64,000 nucleotides of DNA from positions 1 to 64,000 of the forward strand of contig DAINRQ010000015.1 in assembly GCA_036741775.1 (NCBI GenBank). The letters run 5' to 3'. The stretch is from JAJKIV01 sp036741775 (GTDB lineage Bacteria > Gemmatimonadota > Gemmatimonadetes > Gemmatimonadales > Gemmatimonadaceae). Below the pieces are notes generated by a model. It had not been told where the DNA came from and searched no databases. It was given only the letters and a program-made list of their open reading frames with translations. This document shows, in pieces, positions 31,678 through 40,416 of the stretch. Position numbers and translations under genes: made by a program. Every line of letters begins with the position of its first letter. The stretch's first letter is position 1.

Positions 31678-34230
31678 CTAGTGTGCGAGTCCGATCCGCT
31701 CGACCACCCGCCGGTAACGCGCCTCACCACGAAGCGAATCGTACATCGGCTCCACCGCAAGGAAGATCAACCCTACGCCTTTCGTCTCGACGGCGCGTTC
31801 GAGCCACGTGAGTGCCTGGGCCGTGTCTCCAAGCGCCGCATAGATCGCCGCCACGCCCTCGGCCGGAACGTACGCACGCGCCTCCAACGCTCGTGCCGCG
31901 GCGAGGGCATGGTCTCGTCGGCCGGCCCGCGCGTACACGAACCCGGCAATGCCCGACTCGTAGCTGCCGAGCCTCACGCTGTCCGCCGGCAACGCCGCGA
32001 TTGCCTCGGCGTGACGTCCGAGAAACGACAGCACGCGTGCCCGCTGTATGCGCGCCACGGGGTACGACGGGTCGATCTCGAGCGTTCGTCGAAGGACCGA
32101 GTCGGCTTCAGGAAGCCGCCGCTGCCACCCTAGCAGCGTCGCGATGCGCGCGTTCGTGATCAGCGAGAGCGGGTCGAGGTCGCGGGCTCGCTGCAGCGCG
32201 GCCATGGCCTCGTCATGCCGGCCGCTGGCGATCCGAGGCCAGGTGCGCCAGTACCACGCCGCCGTCGACGTGGAGTCCAACTCGATCGCTCGCGCGATTT
32301 CCCGGTCGGCGGCCGCCCAGTCCCAGTCGTGAAACGTGTGAATGATGCCGAGCGAGACATGGCTCTCCGCCTGAGTGGAATCGAGAGCCACGGCGCGCGT
32401 TGCCGCCCGCTTGGCCTGCGCAAACAACTCGGTCGGCGCGGCAAACCCCGTCCAGGCGAGAATGCTGTACGTGTCGGCGAGCCCAGCGTGCGCCCGCGCG
32501 TACATGGAGTCGATCCTGAGCGCGTTCCGGAAATGCGTTTCCGCTTGCGCGAGCGACGCTGCCGTCCGCTGGTCGAAGAAGTAACGCCCCTTCATGTAGC
32601 TCTCGTACGCATCGGCGTTCACCGTGTGCCGTTCGGCGATTCGCGCGCGGTCCGCGGGGAGTAATCGTCGCTGGAGCCGTTCGGCGATCTCGGCGGCCAG
32701 ATCGACCTGCAGTGCGAGCACGGATTGGAACGCGCGGTTGTACGTCGCGTTCAAGAGACGCTCGCCAGTCTCGATGTCGATGAGCGCCGCGACGATGCGT
32801 ACGGTGTCGCGATGCCGTCGCGCGCTCCCTTCGACGATGTAATCGACGCCGAGCTCGCGGCCGATGCCCTGAATGTCCCCCGTTCGCCCTTTGTGGGCGA
32901 ACGCGGTGGTGCGAGGAGTGACGTGGAAGCGACCGACCTGGGCGAGCGCGCCGGTGAGCTCTTCTGTGATGCCATCACTGAAATACTCGCTCTCGCGGTC
33001 TTCGCTCATGTTCGTGAACGGGAGGACGGCGATCGATGGGACGTCGGGCTCCCGCGTCTTCCAGAGCACGAGGGCGAGCGCCGCCAGCGCCAGGGCAACG
33101 GTGCCGATCGCCGCCGCGAGCCAGCGACGCCGTCGGGCGACCCGGTGCGTCGCCTCAGGCGACGGCGCGACTGCGAGCACCGTCCTCGGCGTGCCTGACG
33201 AGTCGAGCGCTTCGGTCAGCGCACCCGCGAAATCACGCATCGTCGGGTACCGCGCTGCCGGATCCTTGGCGAGTGCGGTGCGCACGACGTCGTCCACACC
33301 GGGCGGGAGGTCGGGTCGCAGCGCACGCGCGGATGGGACCGGCGCCTGCAAGTGTTTGGTCACGAGCCCCTGAACGGTCGGTGCGCGGAATGGCGGTGTC
33401 CCCGTCAGCATCTCGAACACCACACAGCCGAACGCGTACACGTCGCTCCGGGCGTCTACCTCGCGGGAGCCCGTGGACTGCTCAGGGCTCATGTACGCCG
33501 GCGTCCCGATGACGATTCCGGTGCCGGTCAGGGCCTCCGCATCATCGAGCGCCCGATGGGCGATTCCGAAGTCCGCGACCGTCGCGTGCTCGTCGTCGAC
33601 CAGGATGTTCGCGGGCTTCACGTCGCGGTGCACGACGCCCCGTCGATGCGCGTAGTCGAGCGCCGCCGCCACATCGGTCACGACGCAACGCACGTCCCGA
33701 AGGGTCAGTGTACCCTCGCGCGCAATGCGGTCGCGCAGCGTCTCGCCACTCACGAGCGGCATTGTGTAGTAGAGCAATCCATCCACCTCGCCCGAGTCGT
33801 GCAGCGGCAGGATGTGTGGGTGTTGCAGCTGAGCGACGACCTCGATCTCACGCCGGAAGCGATCGCCCCCAAGGGCCGATGACGTGTCGGCATTGAGCAG
33901 CTTCAGCGCGACCGAGCGATGGTGCTTCACGTCCTTCGCGACGTATACCGTCGCCGCCCCGCCTCGTCCGATCTCGCTGACCAGGACGTACGGCCCGATC
34001 TTCTGGCCTTCTCGGGTCGGCGCCGGCTCACGCGCGAGCACGCTCGCCAATCGCTCCGGTGCGTCGAACAGCTCGCTCGGCGTCGAATCCGCGTGCAGCA
34101 TCGCGGCGACTCGTTCGCGGAGCTCCGGGTCGTGCTGCGTTTCAGTGTCGAGGAAACGGCTCCGATCCTCGAGCGGCTGCTCGAGCGCTCGCTCGAACAA
34201 CGCGACTACCTCATCCCACCGCGTCGTCAT
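31678..34230 (-). CDS. Ser/Thr protein kinase with TolB-like and TPR domains
   Basis: An 850-residue membrane receptor-like kinase. The kinase domain spans about residues 80-340 with GRGGAATVYVAKD (P-loop), VALKLL (Lys), HRDVKPANIL (catalytic loop), DFGIAH and GTPAYMSPEQ. A transmembrane helix follows (WLAAAIGTVALALAALALVL). The extracytoplasmic part starts with a TolB/FlgO-like domain (PSIAVLPFTNMSEDRESEYF) and ends in TPR repeats. The start ATG overlaps the upstream ECF sigma stop as ATGA, so the two are coupled. This sigma-kinase pair is frequent in Acidobacteriota and Gemmatimonadota; targets are unknown. Confidence 0.92.
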   Translation of the reverse strand: MTTRWDEVVALFERALEQPLEDRSRFLDTETQHDPELRERVAAMLHADSTPSELFDAPERLASVLAREPAPTREGQKIGPYVLVSEIGRGGAATVYVAKDVKHHRSVALKLLNADTSSALGGDRFRREIEVVAQLQHPHILPLHDSGEVDGLLYYTMPLVSGETLRDRIAREGTLTLRDVRCVVTDVAAALDYAHRRGVVHRDVKPANILVDDEHATVADFGIAHRALDDAEALTGTGIVIGTPAYMSPEQSTGSREVDARSDVYAFGCVVFEMLTGTPPFRAPTVQGLVTKHLQAPVPSARALRPDLPPGVDDVVRTALAKDPAARYPTMRDFAGALTEALDSSGTPRTVLAVAPSPEATHRVARRRRWLAAAIGTVALALAALALVLWKTREPDVPSIAVLPFTNMSEDRESEYFSDGITEELTGALAQVGRFHVTPRTTAFAHKGRTGDIQGIGRELGVDYIVEGSARRHRDTVRIVAALIDIETGERLLNATYNRAFQSVLALQVDLAAEIAERLQRRLLPADRARIAERHTVNADAYESYMKGRYFFDQRTAASLAQAETHFRNALRIDSMYARAHAGLADTYSILAWTGFAAPTELFAQAKRAATRAVALDSTQAESHVSLGIIHTFHDWDWAAADREIARAIELDSTSTAAWYWRTWPRIASGRHDEAMAALQRARDLDPLSLITNARIATLLGWQRRLPEADSVLRRTLEIDPSYPVARIQRARVLSFLGRHAEAIAALPADSVRLGSYESGIAGFVYARAGRRDHALAAARALEARAYVPAEGVAAIYAALGDTAQALTWLERAVETKGVGLIFLAVEPMYDSLRGEARYRRVVERIGLAH

Positions 34231-34820
34231 CTGCGAGCGACACCCCGCATGGCTCGCGTCTCGTCGCCCGAGGCGGCGATCTCGGTGAACAGCCAGGCGC
34301 GCGCGGCGCGCCAGTCTCGCTCGACGGTACCGGTGGAGACGTCGAGCAGTCTCGCCGTCTCTCCGGTCGAGAGCCCGGCGAACATGCGATGCTCCACTAC
34401 CTGCGCGCGCCGCGGATCGACCACCGCCAGGCGCTCGAGGGCAGCATCGAGCGCGATCAGCTCCTCGGGCCGGACCGCCGCAGCGTACGCGGCGTCGTCG
34501 TATGACACGAGCTGAATCAGGGCACCCCCACGCTTCAGTGCGACCTGACGGCGGGCAGCGTCGACCACGATCTGCCGCATCGCCCGAGCGGCGACGGCGA
34601 AGAAATGCGCTTCGTCGTTCCAGCTGACGGACCGCGTGGAGGTCAGCTTCAGGAACGCCTCGTGAACGAGCACGGTCGTGCTGAGCGTGTCGCCGGCGCG
34701 ACCGCCGCGCACCGTGTGCGCGAGCGCCTTGAGCGAACCATAGACCTCGGCAAACAGTCCAGCGGTGGACGGCTCGGACAGCGTCCCCGAGCTCGGTGGC
34801 GGGTTCACAGCTCCGGTCAT
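34227..34820 (-). CDS. ECF sigma factor (acidobacterial-type, TIGR02999-like)
   Basis: A 197-residue sigma factor of the short ECF group found upstream of Ser/Thr kinase-TPR genes. Sigma-2: VYGSLKALAHTVRG, then TLSTTVLVHEAFLKLTSTRS and WNDEAHFFAVAARAMRQIVV. Sigma-4: RAQVVEHRMFAGLSTGETAR and LLDVSTGTVERDWRAARAWL. No anti-sigma is adjacent; signalling may run through the coupled kinase. The start is the ATG at 34818-34820; the open frame to 35132 has no sigma features. The 249 bp upstream to the haloperoxidase gene hold the divergent promoters and no gene. Confidence 0.9.
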   Translation of the reverse strand: MTGAVNPPPSSGTLSEPSTAGLFAEVYGSLKALAHTVRGGRAGDTLSTTVLVHEAFLKLTSTRSVSWNDEAHFFAVAARAMRQIVVDAARRQVALKRGGALIQLVSYDDAAYAAAVRPEELIALDAALERLAVVDPRRAQVVEHRMFAGLSTGETARLLDVSTGTVERDWRAARAWLFTEIAASGDETRAMRGVARR

Positions 34821-35069
34821 GCGCCTCTGGATGCCGTTCCTCCATGGTTCGCCCGGCCGTTGATCCGGCGGCGGCGACCGGGACAACATGTGGTGTCGGA
34901 CAAGGGGCTGCAACGCCGTCGGCCGCCGCGATCGGGAGCAGGCGCCCTCGATGGCACGAAATGATGGGTTTTCACGCCGTTCTGCGTGGGGTCGGGTGAG
35001 GGGAACCGAAAGTCGCGGTTCCAGCCTCATGGCCCTCATTCCATCAGACTGAATATGGAGAGACCCACC

Positions 35070-36266
35070 ATGTTGCGCAGAATCCTGATGCCGTTCGCCG
35101 TCGCCATCGTTGGTGGCGCGTGCTCGGACCATCCTACCACGGCCGAGCCTGTTGTCCTGCCGCAGGCCGCCAATGCTGCCGCAGTCAAGTTCTGGGAGAG
35201 CAACGCCGCGACCTATTGGAACGGCGTTGCGCGAGACCTCGTGAAGGCGAACAGCTCCAACGCCCTCGTGGCAATCCGTGGCTACGCGATCGTCAGCGTA
35301 GCGCAGTACAACGCTGCCATCGCCGCTGAAAAGGAGAAGGACGGCGGCTCACACCCGTCGGTCCATGCGGCGATCAGCGCGGCCTCGGTCGTCACGCTCA
35401 GCTATATCTACCCTGGGGCTGCATCGTCGCTCGAGACGAAGCTCGATCAGTACCTCGCGGCCGAAGATTGGCCGGGCGACGAGAACACCGACGAGGCGAC
35501 CGGCGAGGCGATCGGGCGTGCGGTGGCCGCGCAGATCGTCGCTCGCGCGCAGACCGACGGCTTCTTCGCCCCCTACTCGGGTCCGGTGACCGGCCCCGGG
35601 CAGTGGGCGAGCGCCAACCCGCCGGGCGGTCCGAGCGTTGGGCAGGCGAAGACGTTCTTCCTGACGTCCGGCAGTCAATTCCGTCCGCCGCCACACCCGG
35701 CGTTAGGGTCCCCCGAGTTCGCCGCCGCGGTGGCCGAGGTGAGACAGATCTCGGATACGCGGACGCCGCAGCAGGTCGCGATTGCGCAGTTCTGGAACCT
35801 GCCCGCGGGCACGTACCAGCCGCCGGGTTACTGGAACGACGAAGCCGCTACGCTCGCGGGGAAGTACCGTCTCAAGGAGCGCGACGCGGCGCACGTGTTC
35901 GCCCTCATGAACATGGTGTCGTACGACGCGCTGGTCGCGTCGCACGAGGCCAAGTTTCACTACTGGCTGCTGCGCCCGACGATGGCGGATCCCGGGATCA
36001 CGCTGCCGATCGGCTTGCCGAACTTCCCGTCGTATCCCTCGAACCACGCGGCGATCTCGGCGGGCATGGCGCGCATCCTCGGCGACCGTTTCCCGGCGGA
36101 GAAGGGGCGGCTCGACGCGCTCGCGGACGAGGCTGCGCTGTCACGCGTGTACGGCGGCATTCACTACCGGTTCGACGGCGAGGCCGGCCTGACGCTGGGT
36201 CGCACGGTGGCCGCGTGGGCCCTCGCGCACGACGTGAAGGGTCACGAGCCGTTTGTGCTGCAGTAG
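35070..36266 (+). CDS. Vanadium-dependent haloperoxidase-like (PAP2) lipoprotein
   Basis: A 398-residue secreted protein, probably a lipoprotein (AVAIVGGACSD). The C-terminal half carries the vanadate/phosphate site of the vanadium haloperoxidase-PAP2 superfamily: KFHYWLLRP (Lys and Arg), PSYPSNHAA (Ser, with Asn-His where PSGH is usual) and SRVYGGIHYRFDGEAG (Arg and His). That set fits halide peroxidase or acid phosphatase chemistry. ATG 35070 is preferred over 35055 because GGAG sits at 35057-35060. Convergent with the GxxExxY gene. Confidence 0.88.
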   Translation: MLRRILMPFAVAIVGGACSDHPTTAEPVVLPQAANAAAVKFWESNAATYWNGVARDLVKANSSNALVAIRGYAIVSVAQYNAAIAAEKEKDGGSHPSVHAAISAASVVTLSYIYPGAASSLETKLDQYLAAEDWPGDENTDEATGEAIGRAVAAQIVARAQTDGFFAPYSGPVTGPGQWASANPPGGPSVGQAKTFFLTSGSQFRPPPHPALGSPEFAAAVAEVRQISDTRTPQQVAIAQFWNLPAGTYQPPGYWNDEAATLAGKYRLKERDAAHVFALMNMVSYDALVASHEAKFHYWLLRPTMADPGITLPIGLPNFPSYPSNHAAISAGMARILGDRFPAEKGRLDALADEAALSRVYGGIHYRFDGEAGLTLGRTVAAWALAHDVKGHEPFVLQ

Positions 36267-36393
36267 CCCGTTTCGGTGCACGGGATGCGTTGCTCGGACA
36301 GTTTGACAAGACCGAACGCCGATTTTGCCGATTTCACCGATTTCGCAGACTTGCATCGCGGGCCTGAACCAGCTGCCGCTATGCCGATTTAAC

Positions 36394-36429
36394 GCTGTCC
36401 CTGACGACACTTGGTCCGTCAGGGACAGC
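36394..36429. repeat. GCTGTCCCTGACG hairpin
   Basis: Perfect 13-bp arms (GCTGTCCCTGACG at 36394-36406, CGTCAGGGACAGC at 36417-36429) around a 10-nt loop. It lies between the convergent haloperoxidase and GxxExxY genes, inside the left inverted repeat of the latter. It may be a terminator or a REP-like palindrome of a second family. Confidence 0.6.
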
Positions 36430-36477
36430 TGCTTTCACCGACGATCGCGTGATCTCCTCCTGGTCGTCGCCCGCTCG

Positions 36478-36939
36478 CTACGTGGCCTGCGGCAGTGGGC
36501 GAGTCGAATTGACCATTCGTTTGAACTGGGCAGATGGGCCGAAGTTGAGAACAAGCCCAACCGGCAGGTCAGAAGCACGCAGGTAGTTGACCAATTGGGC
36601 GCGGTGGGAACGCGCGATGTTTTCAGCCGCCTTCACTTCGACCACGACAGTCGATTCGACAACCATGTCGGCTACGTAACGGCCGATCACTTCTCCACGG
36701 AACACGATCTCGAACGGAACCTCGCGGTCAACACGGAGGCCGGCCGCGCGCAGGACTATCGCTAGTGCGTTCCCATAAACCCGTTCCAGGAATCCGCCCG
36801 CAAGTTCGTTGTGGACCTCGTAAAGCGCCCCATTGATGACGCGCGTGATTTCGCCGTGCGAAAAGTGAGCGGCTTTCGGCCGCGGGACCGGGCGACTTGC
36901 GCTGCCGGTGGATTCCGGTAATGAAGTGTTTTCGCTCAT
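36478..36939 (-). CDS. GxxExxY protein (PDDEXK_3 nuclease fold)
   Basis: A 153-residue protein of the GxxExxY family (PDDEXK_3 as I recall). The signature is GFLERVY at residues 49-55, within VHNELAGGFLERVYGNALAI. The nuclease-like core follows: GRYVADMVVESTVVVEVKAA, giving the Asp and Glu-x-Lys expected of a PD-(D/E)XK active site. The C-terminus LVNYLRASDLPVGLVLNFGP is typical. Family function is unknown; genes are widespread, patchy and often near repeats. Here the gene stands alone between 42-bp inverted repeats, with no toxin-antitoxin or restriction partner. Confidence 0.92.
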   Translation of the reverse strand: MSENTSLPESTGSASRPVPRPKAAHFSHGEITRVINGALYEVHNELAGGFLERVYGNALAIVLRAAGLRVDREVPFEIVFRGEVIGRYVADMVVESTVVVEVKAAENIARSHRAQLVNYLRASDLPVGLVLNFGPSAQFKRMVNSTRPLPQAT

Positions 36940-37179
36940 GGCTGACGATAACGGCGCAGCCTGAACAAACGGTCATCATTTCATCGCAGCCGTACGATTT
37001 TCCCGCAGCGCGATTGGTGCGCGACGTTCGAGTGCGGCCGCCGGAAAGTTCTGCGAAATCGGTGAAATCCGTCTAATCGGCGTTCGGTCTTCCTCCACTA
37101 TCCCGATCGAGGGGAGCGGCCTTCTACCCCTCGCCCGACTGGCGCGCTACCATCTCCGCGAACCGAGGAGGAACCCCGA

Positions 37180-40100
37180 ATGCTCCAGTCGCATTCCCGC
37201 TTTGCCATCGCGGCGTCCGTGCTCGCGCTGATCACGACGGTCGCGCCGAGCGCCATCGATTCCACCCGCGCCGCCGTGCGCAAGCCAACGACGGCCGCGG
37301 CGCCACTCGACTCGGCCATCCTCGAGGCGTATCGCTGGCGGAGCATCGGGCCTGATCGCGGAGGGAGGTCGATTGCCGCGACGGGCGTACGTCGGCGGCC
37401 GAATGAGGCCTACTTCGGCGCGACCGGCGGTGGGTTGTGGAAGACCACCGACGGTGGCAACACATGGACGCCCGTTACCGACGGACAGATCGAGAGCGCG
37501 TCCGTCGGCGCCGTGGCCGTGTCCGAGTCGAACCCCGACGTCGTCTACATCGGCATGGGCGAGACGTGCATTCGCGGGAACATCATGGCCGGCGATGGCG
37601 TCTACAAGTCCACCGACGCGGGGAAGACGTGGCGGCAGGTCGGGTTCGACGGTGGGAGCAAGCAGAACATCTCGAAGATCCGCATTCACCCCACGAACCC
37701 TGACATTGTCTGGGTGGCCGTGTTCGGTTTCCACGGCGCACCTAACGAGGAGCGCGGCGTCTTCAAGACCACCGACGGTGGGCGCACGTGGAAGAAGGTC
37801 CTCTACCGCGACGACAAGACTGGCGCGATCGACATCGCCGTCGACCGGACGAATCCCAACGTCCTCTACGCCGCACTGTGGGAGGCGTACCGCGTCGAGT
37901 ACCAGATGTCGAGCGGTGGCCCTGGTAGCGGCCTGTACAAGTCAACCGACGGCGGCGAGACGTGGACCGAGATCACGCGCAATCAAGGATTGCCCGCCGG
38001 CGTGGTCGGCCGCATTGGCGTGGACGTGTCGGGCGCGGATGGGAATCGCGTGTACGCGCTCGTGGAGAACGAGAATGGTGGGCTCTTCAGCTCCGACGAT
38101 GCCGGCGCTACGTGGAAGCTGGTGAATGGCGACCGGCGGATCAGACAGCGCGCGTTCTACTACACGCACATCACCGCGGACCCGACGAACCGGGACGTGG
38201 TCTACGCGCTCAACACGGCGCTCTTCAAGTCCACCGACGGTGGCAAGACGCTGACGAGCATCGGGCAGGGAACGCACGGCGATCATCACGACCTCTGGAT
38301 CGATCCGGACGACCCAGAGCATCTCGTGGACGGCAACGACGGCGGCGGTGCGATCTCCATCCGCGGCGGGCGGGGGTGGAGCCCGCAGGACTTTCCGACC
38401 GCGCAGTTCTACCACGCGGTCACGACGAAGCACGTCCCCTTCCACGTCTGCGGCTCGCAGCAGGACAACAGCACGGCCTGCGTCTCGAGCGCGCTACAGG
38501 GCGGCTTCGGCGGTGGCGGAGGAGGTGGCCGCGGCGGGAACCCGCTCTACGTCGTCGGCGGCGGGGAGCCTGGCTACATCGCCCCCGACCCGAAAGACCT
38601 CGACGTCTTCTACGGCGGGACGAATAACGGCGGATTCCTCACGCGCTTCAATCGGCGGACGGGACAACTCCGTGAGGTGAATCCTTACCCGCGGATGTTC
38701 CAGGGTGAGCCATCGAGCGCCGTGAAGGAACGGTGGCAGTGGACGTACCCGATCATCTTCTCGCCGGTTGACCCGAACGTGCTCTACACGTCGTCGCAAC
38801 ACGTGTGGAAGACGGCGAACGGCGGACAGACGTGGACGAAGATCTCGGGCGACCTCACGCGCCACGACCCGAAGACGATGGGGCACTCGGGCGGCCCGAT
38901 CACCGGTGACATGAACGGCCCGGAGATCTACGCCGTCGTGTTCGCGTTAGGTCCGGGCAAGAAGAACGTAAACGTGATCTGGGCGGGCTCGGATGACGGG
39001 CTCATTCACGTCACGCGCAACGGCGGCCAGACGTGGACGAACGTCACGCCGCCGGCCATGCCCGAGTTCGGGCGCGTGAGCCAGATCGACGCCTCGTCGT
39101 TCGACGACGGCCGAGCCTACGTGGCGGTGAAGCGGCCGCTGTTGAACGACGTGGCGCCCTACATCTACCGGACGACCGACTTCGGCCGCACGTGGACCAA
39201 GATCGTGACGGGCATTCTGCCTAACGACTACGTGCACGTCGTCCGCGAGGACCCGACCCGCCGCGGGCTCCTCTACGCCGGCACGCAGCACGGCGTCTAC
39301 ATCTCGTATGATGACGGCGAGAGCTGGCAGCCGTTCTCGCTCAACCTGCCGGACGTGCCCATCTCCGACCTCATCGTCGAGTCGAACGCTATTGCCCTCG
39401 GCACCCACGGGCGGAGCTTCTATGTGCTCGACAACCTCGAGGCGCTTCGTCAGTACACACCGGCGATCGCGTCGTCGCGCGAGCCGCACCTGTTCGCGCC
39501 GGCGACGGCCACGCGGCCCGTGACACCGGTGGCGATCCGCTACTGGCTCCGCCAGCCGGCGCGCAGCCTGACCATCGACATCCTCGACGGGGCAGGAAAG
39601 GTCATCCGGACGTACACCGGTGTGAGCCCGGACAGCGCACGCGCGGACAGTGCCCGCCGCGCTGCTGGTGGAGGAGGCGGGGGTGGGGGTGGGGGTGGCG
39701 GTGGGCAAAACCGGCCGCAGGGGCCATCGATGGCCGCGGGAGTCAACACGCACATGTGGGACCTGCGCCACGCGCCGGCAGTGACGTTCCCCGGGATGAT
39801 CCTCTGGGGCGCCACGACGAATGGGCCCATGGCAATTCCGGGCAGCTATCGGATTCGCCTGACGGTGGACGGCAAGACGCTCACGCAGCCGGTCACGATT
39901 CGCAAGCACCCGCTCTACACGGACGTCACCCTCGCCGACCTGCGCGAGCAGCTCGACCTGGCGCTTCGGATTCGCGACAAGGTGAGCGAGGCGAACCAGG
40001 CCGTCATCAACATCCGCGATCTGAAGCGCCAGACGGACGACCGGCTGACAAAGTCCCAGGACCCGGCGCTCAAAACGATCGCCGATTCGCTCACGAAGCA

Positions 40101-40395
40101 CCTGAGCCAGGTGGAGGAGGCGATCTACCAGGTGCGCAATCAGAGCGGGCAGGATCCGCTCAACTTCCCGATCAAGATCAACAACCGTCTCGCGACACTG
40201 CTGCGGACGGTGACGACGGGTGATGGGAAGCCGATTGGCGCGGTGCGTCCGATCTTCAACGATCTCTCGGCCGAGCTGAAGGTCGAGACCGACCGGCTGG
40301 CGAGGCTGCTGGCCGACGACCTCGTTCGACTCAACGCCGAGTTGAAGCGCGTCGGTCTACCGGAGGTCACGCTCGCGAAGCCGACTATCTCGTAG
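37180..40395 (+). CDS. Exported sortilin/BNR-repeat beta-propeller protein
   Basis: A 1071-residue secreted protein, start ATG preceded by GAGGAGG. After a signal (FAIAASVLALITTVAPSA) it contains many BNR/VPS10-like blades with the STDGGKTW pattern: GLWKTTDGGNTWTPVTDGQ, GVYKSTDAGKTWRQVGFD, GVFKTTDGGRTWKKVLYRD, HVWKTANGGQTWTKISGDL and YIYRTTDFGRTWTKIVTG. Near residue 830 is a run of twelve glycines encoded by GGN repeats, a flexible linker to a C-terminal domain with a helical segment (LREQLDLALRIRDKVSEANQ). Relatives are annotated as sialidase- or glycosyl-hydrolase-like, but activity is unproven. Confidence 0.85.
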   Translation: MLQSHSRFAIAASVLALITTVAPSAIDSTRAAVRKPTTAAAPLDSAILEAYRWRSIGPDRGGRSIAATGVRRRPNEAYFGATGGGLWKTTDGGNTWTPVTDGQIESASVGAVAVSESNPDVVYIGMGETCIRGNIMAGDGVYKSTDAGKTWRQVGFDGGSKQNISKIRIHPTNPDIVWVAVFGFHGAPNEERGVFKTTDGGRTWKKVLYRDDKTGAIDIAVDRTNPNVLYAALWEAYRVEYQMSSGGPGSGLYKSTDGGETWTEITRNQGLPAGVVGRIGVDVSGADGNRVYALVENENGGLFSSDDAGATWKLVNGDRRIRQRAFYYTHITADPTNRDVVYALNTALFKSTDGGKTLTSIGQGTHGDHHDLWIDPDDPEHLVDGNDGGGAISIRGGRGWSPQDFPTAQFYHAVTTKHVPFHVCGSQQDNSTACVSSALQGGFGGGGGGGRGGNPLYVVGGGEPGYIAPDPKDLDVFYGGTNNGGFLTRFNRRTGQLREVNPYPRMFQGEPSSAVKERWQWTYPIIFSPVDPNVLYTSSQHVWKTANGGQTWTKISGDLTRHDPKTMGHSGGPITGDMNGPEIYAVVFALGPGKKNVNVIWAGSDDGLIHVTRNGGQTWTNVTPPAMPEFGRVSQIDASSFDDGRAYVAVKRPLLNDVAPYIYRTTDFGRTWTKIVTGILPNDYVHVVREDPTRRGLLYAGTQHGVYISYDDGESWQPFSLNLPDVPISDLIVESNAIALGTHGRSFYVLDNLEALRQYTPAIASSREPHLFAPATATRPVTPVAIRYWLRQPARSLTIDILDGAGKVIRTYTGVSPDSARADSARRAAGGGGGGGGGGGGGQNRPQGPSMAAGVNTHMWDLRHAPAVTFPGMILWGATTNGPMAIPGSYRIRLTVDGKTLTQPVTIRKHPLYTDVTLADLREQLDLALRIRDKVSEANQAVINIRDLKRQTDDRLTKSQDPALKTIADSLTKHLSQVEEAIYQVRNQSGQDPLNFPIKINNRLATLLRTVTTGDGKPIGAVRPIFNDLSAELKVETDRLARLLADDLVRLNAELKRVGLPEVTLAKPTIS

Positions 40396-40416
40396 GCAAA
40401 TCGGCAAATCGGCGAT

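Larger units (their letters stand above)
36308..37091. mobile_element. GxxExxY gene bracketed by 42-bp inverted repeats (candidate mobile unit)
   Basis: The left repeat 36308-36349 starts AAGACCGAACGCCGATTTTG and ends CACCGATTTCGCAGA. The right repeat 37050-37091 is its reverse complement with 38 of 42 bases identical. Between them lie one short hairpin and one gene, the GxxExxY protein. The left 24 bases also match the inner arm of the MITE-like copy at 13016 at about 20 of 24 positions. This is the pattern of an autonomous unit and non-autonomous derivatives. No target-site duplication was recognised, and mobility is inference. Confidence 0.5.
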
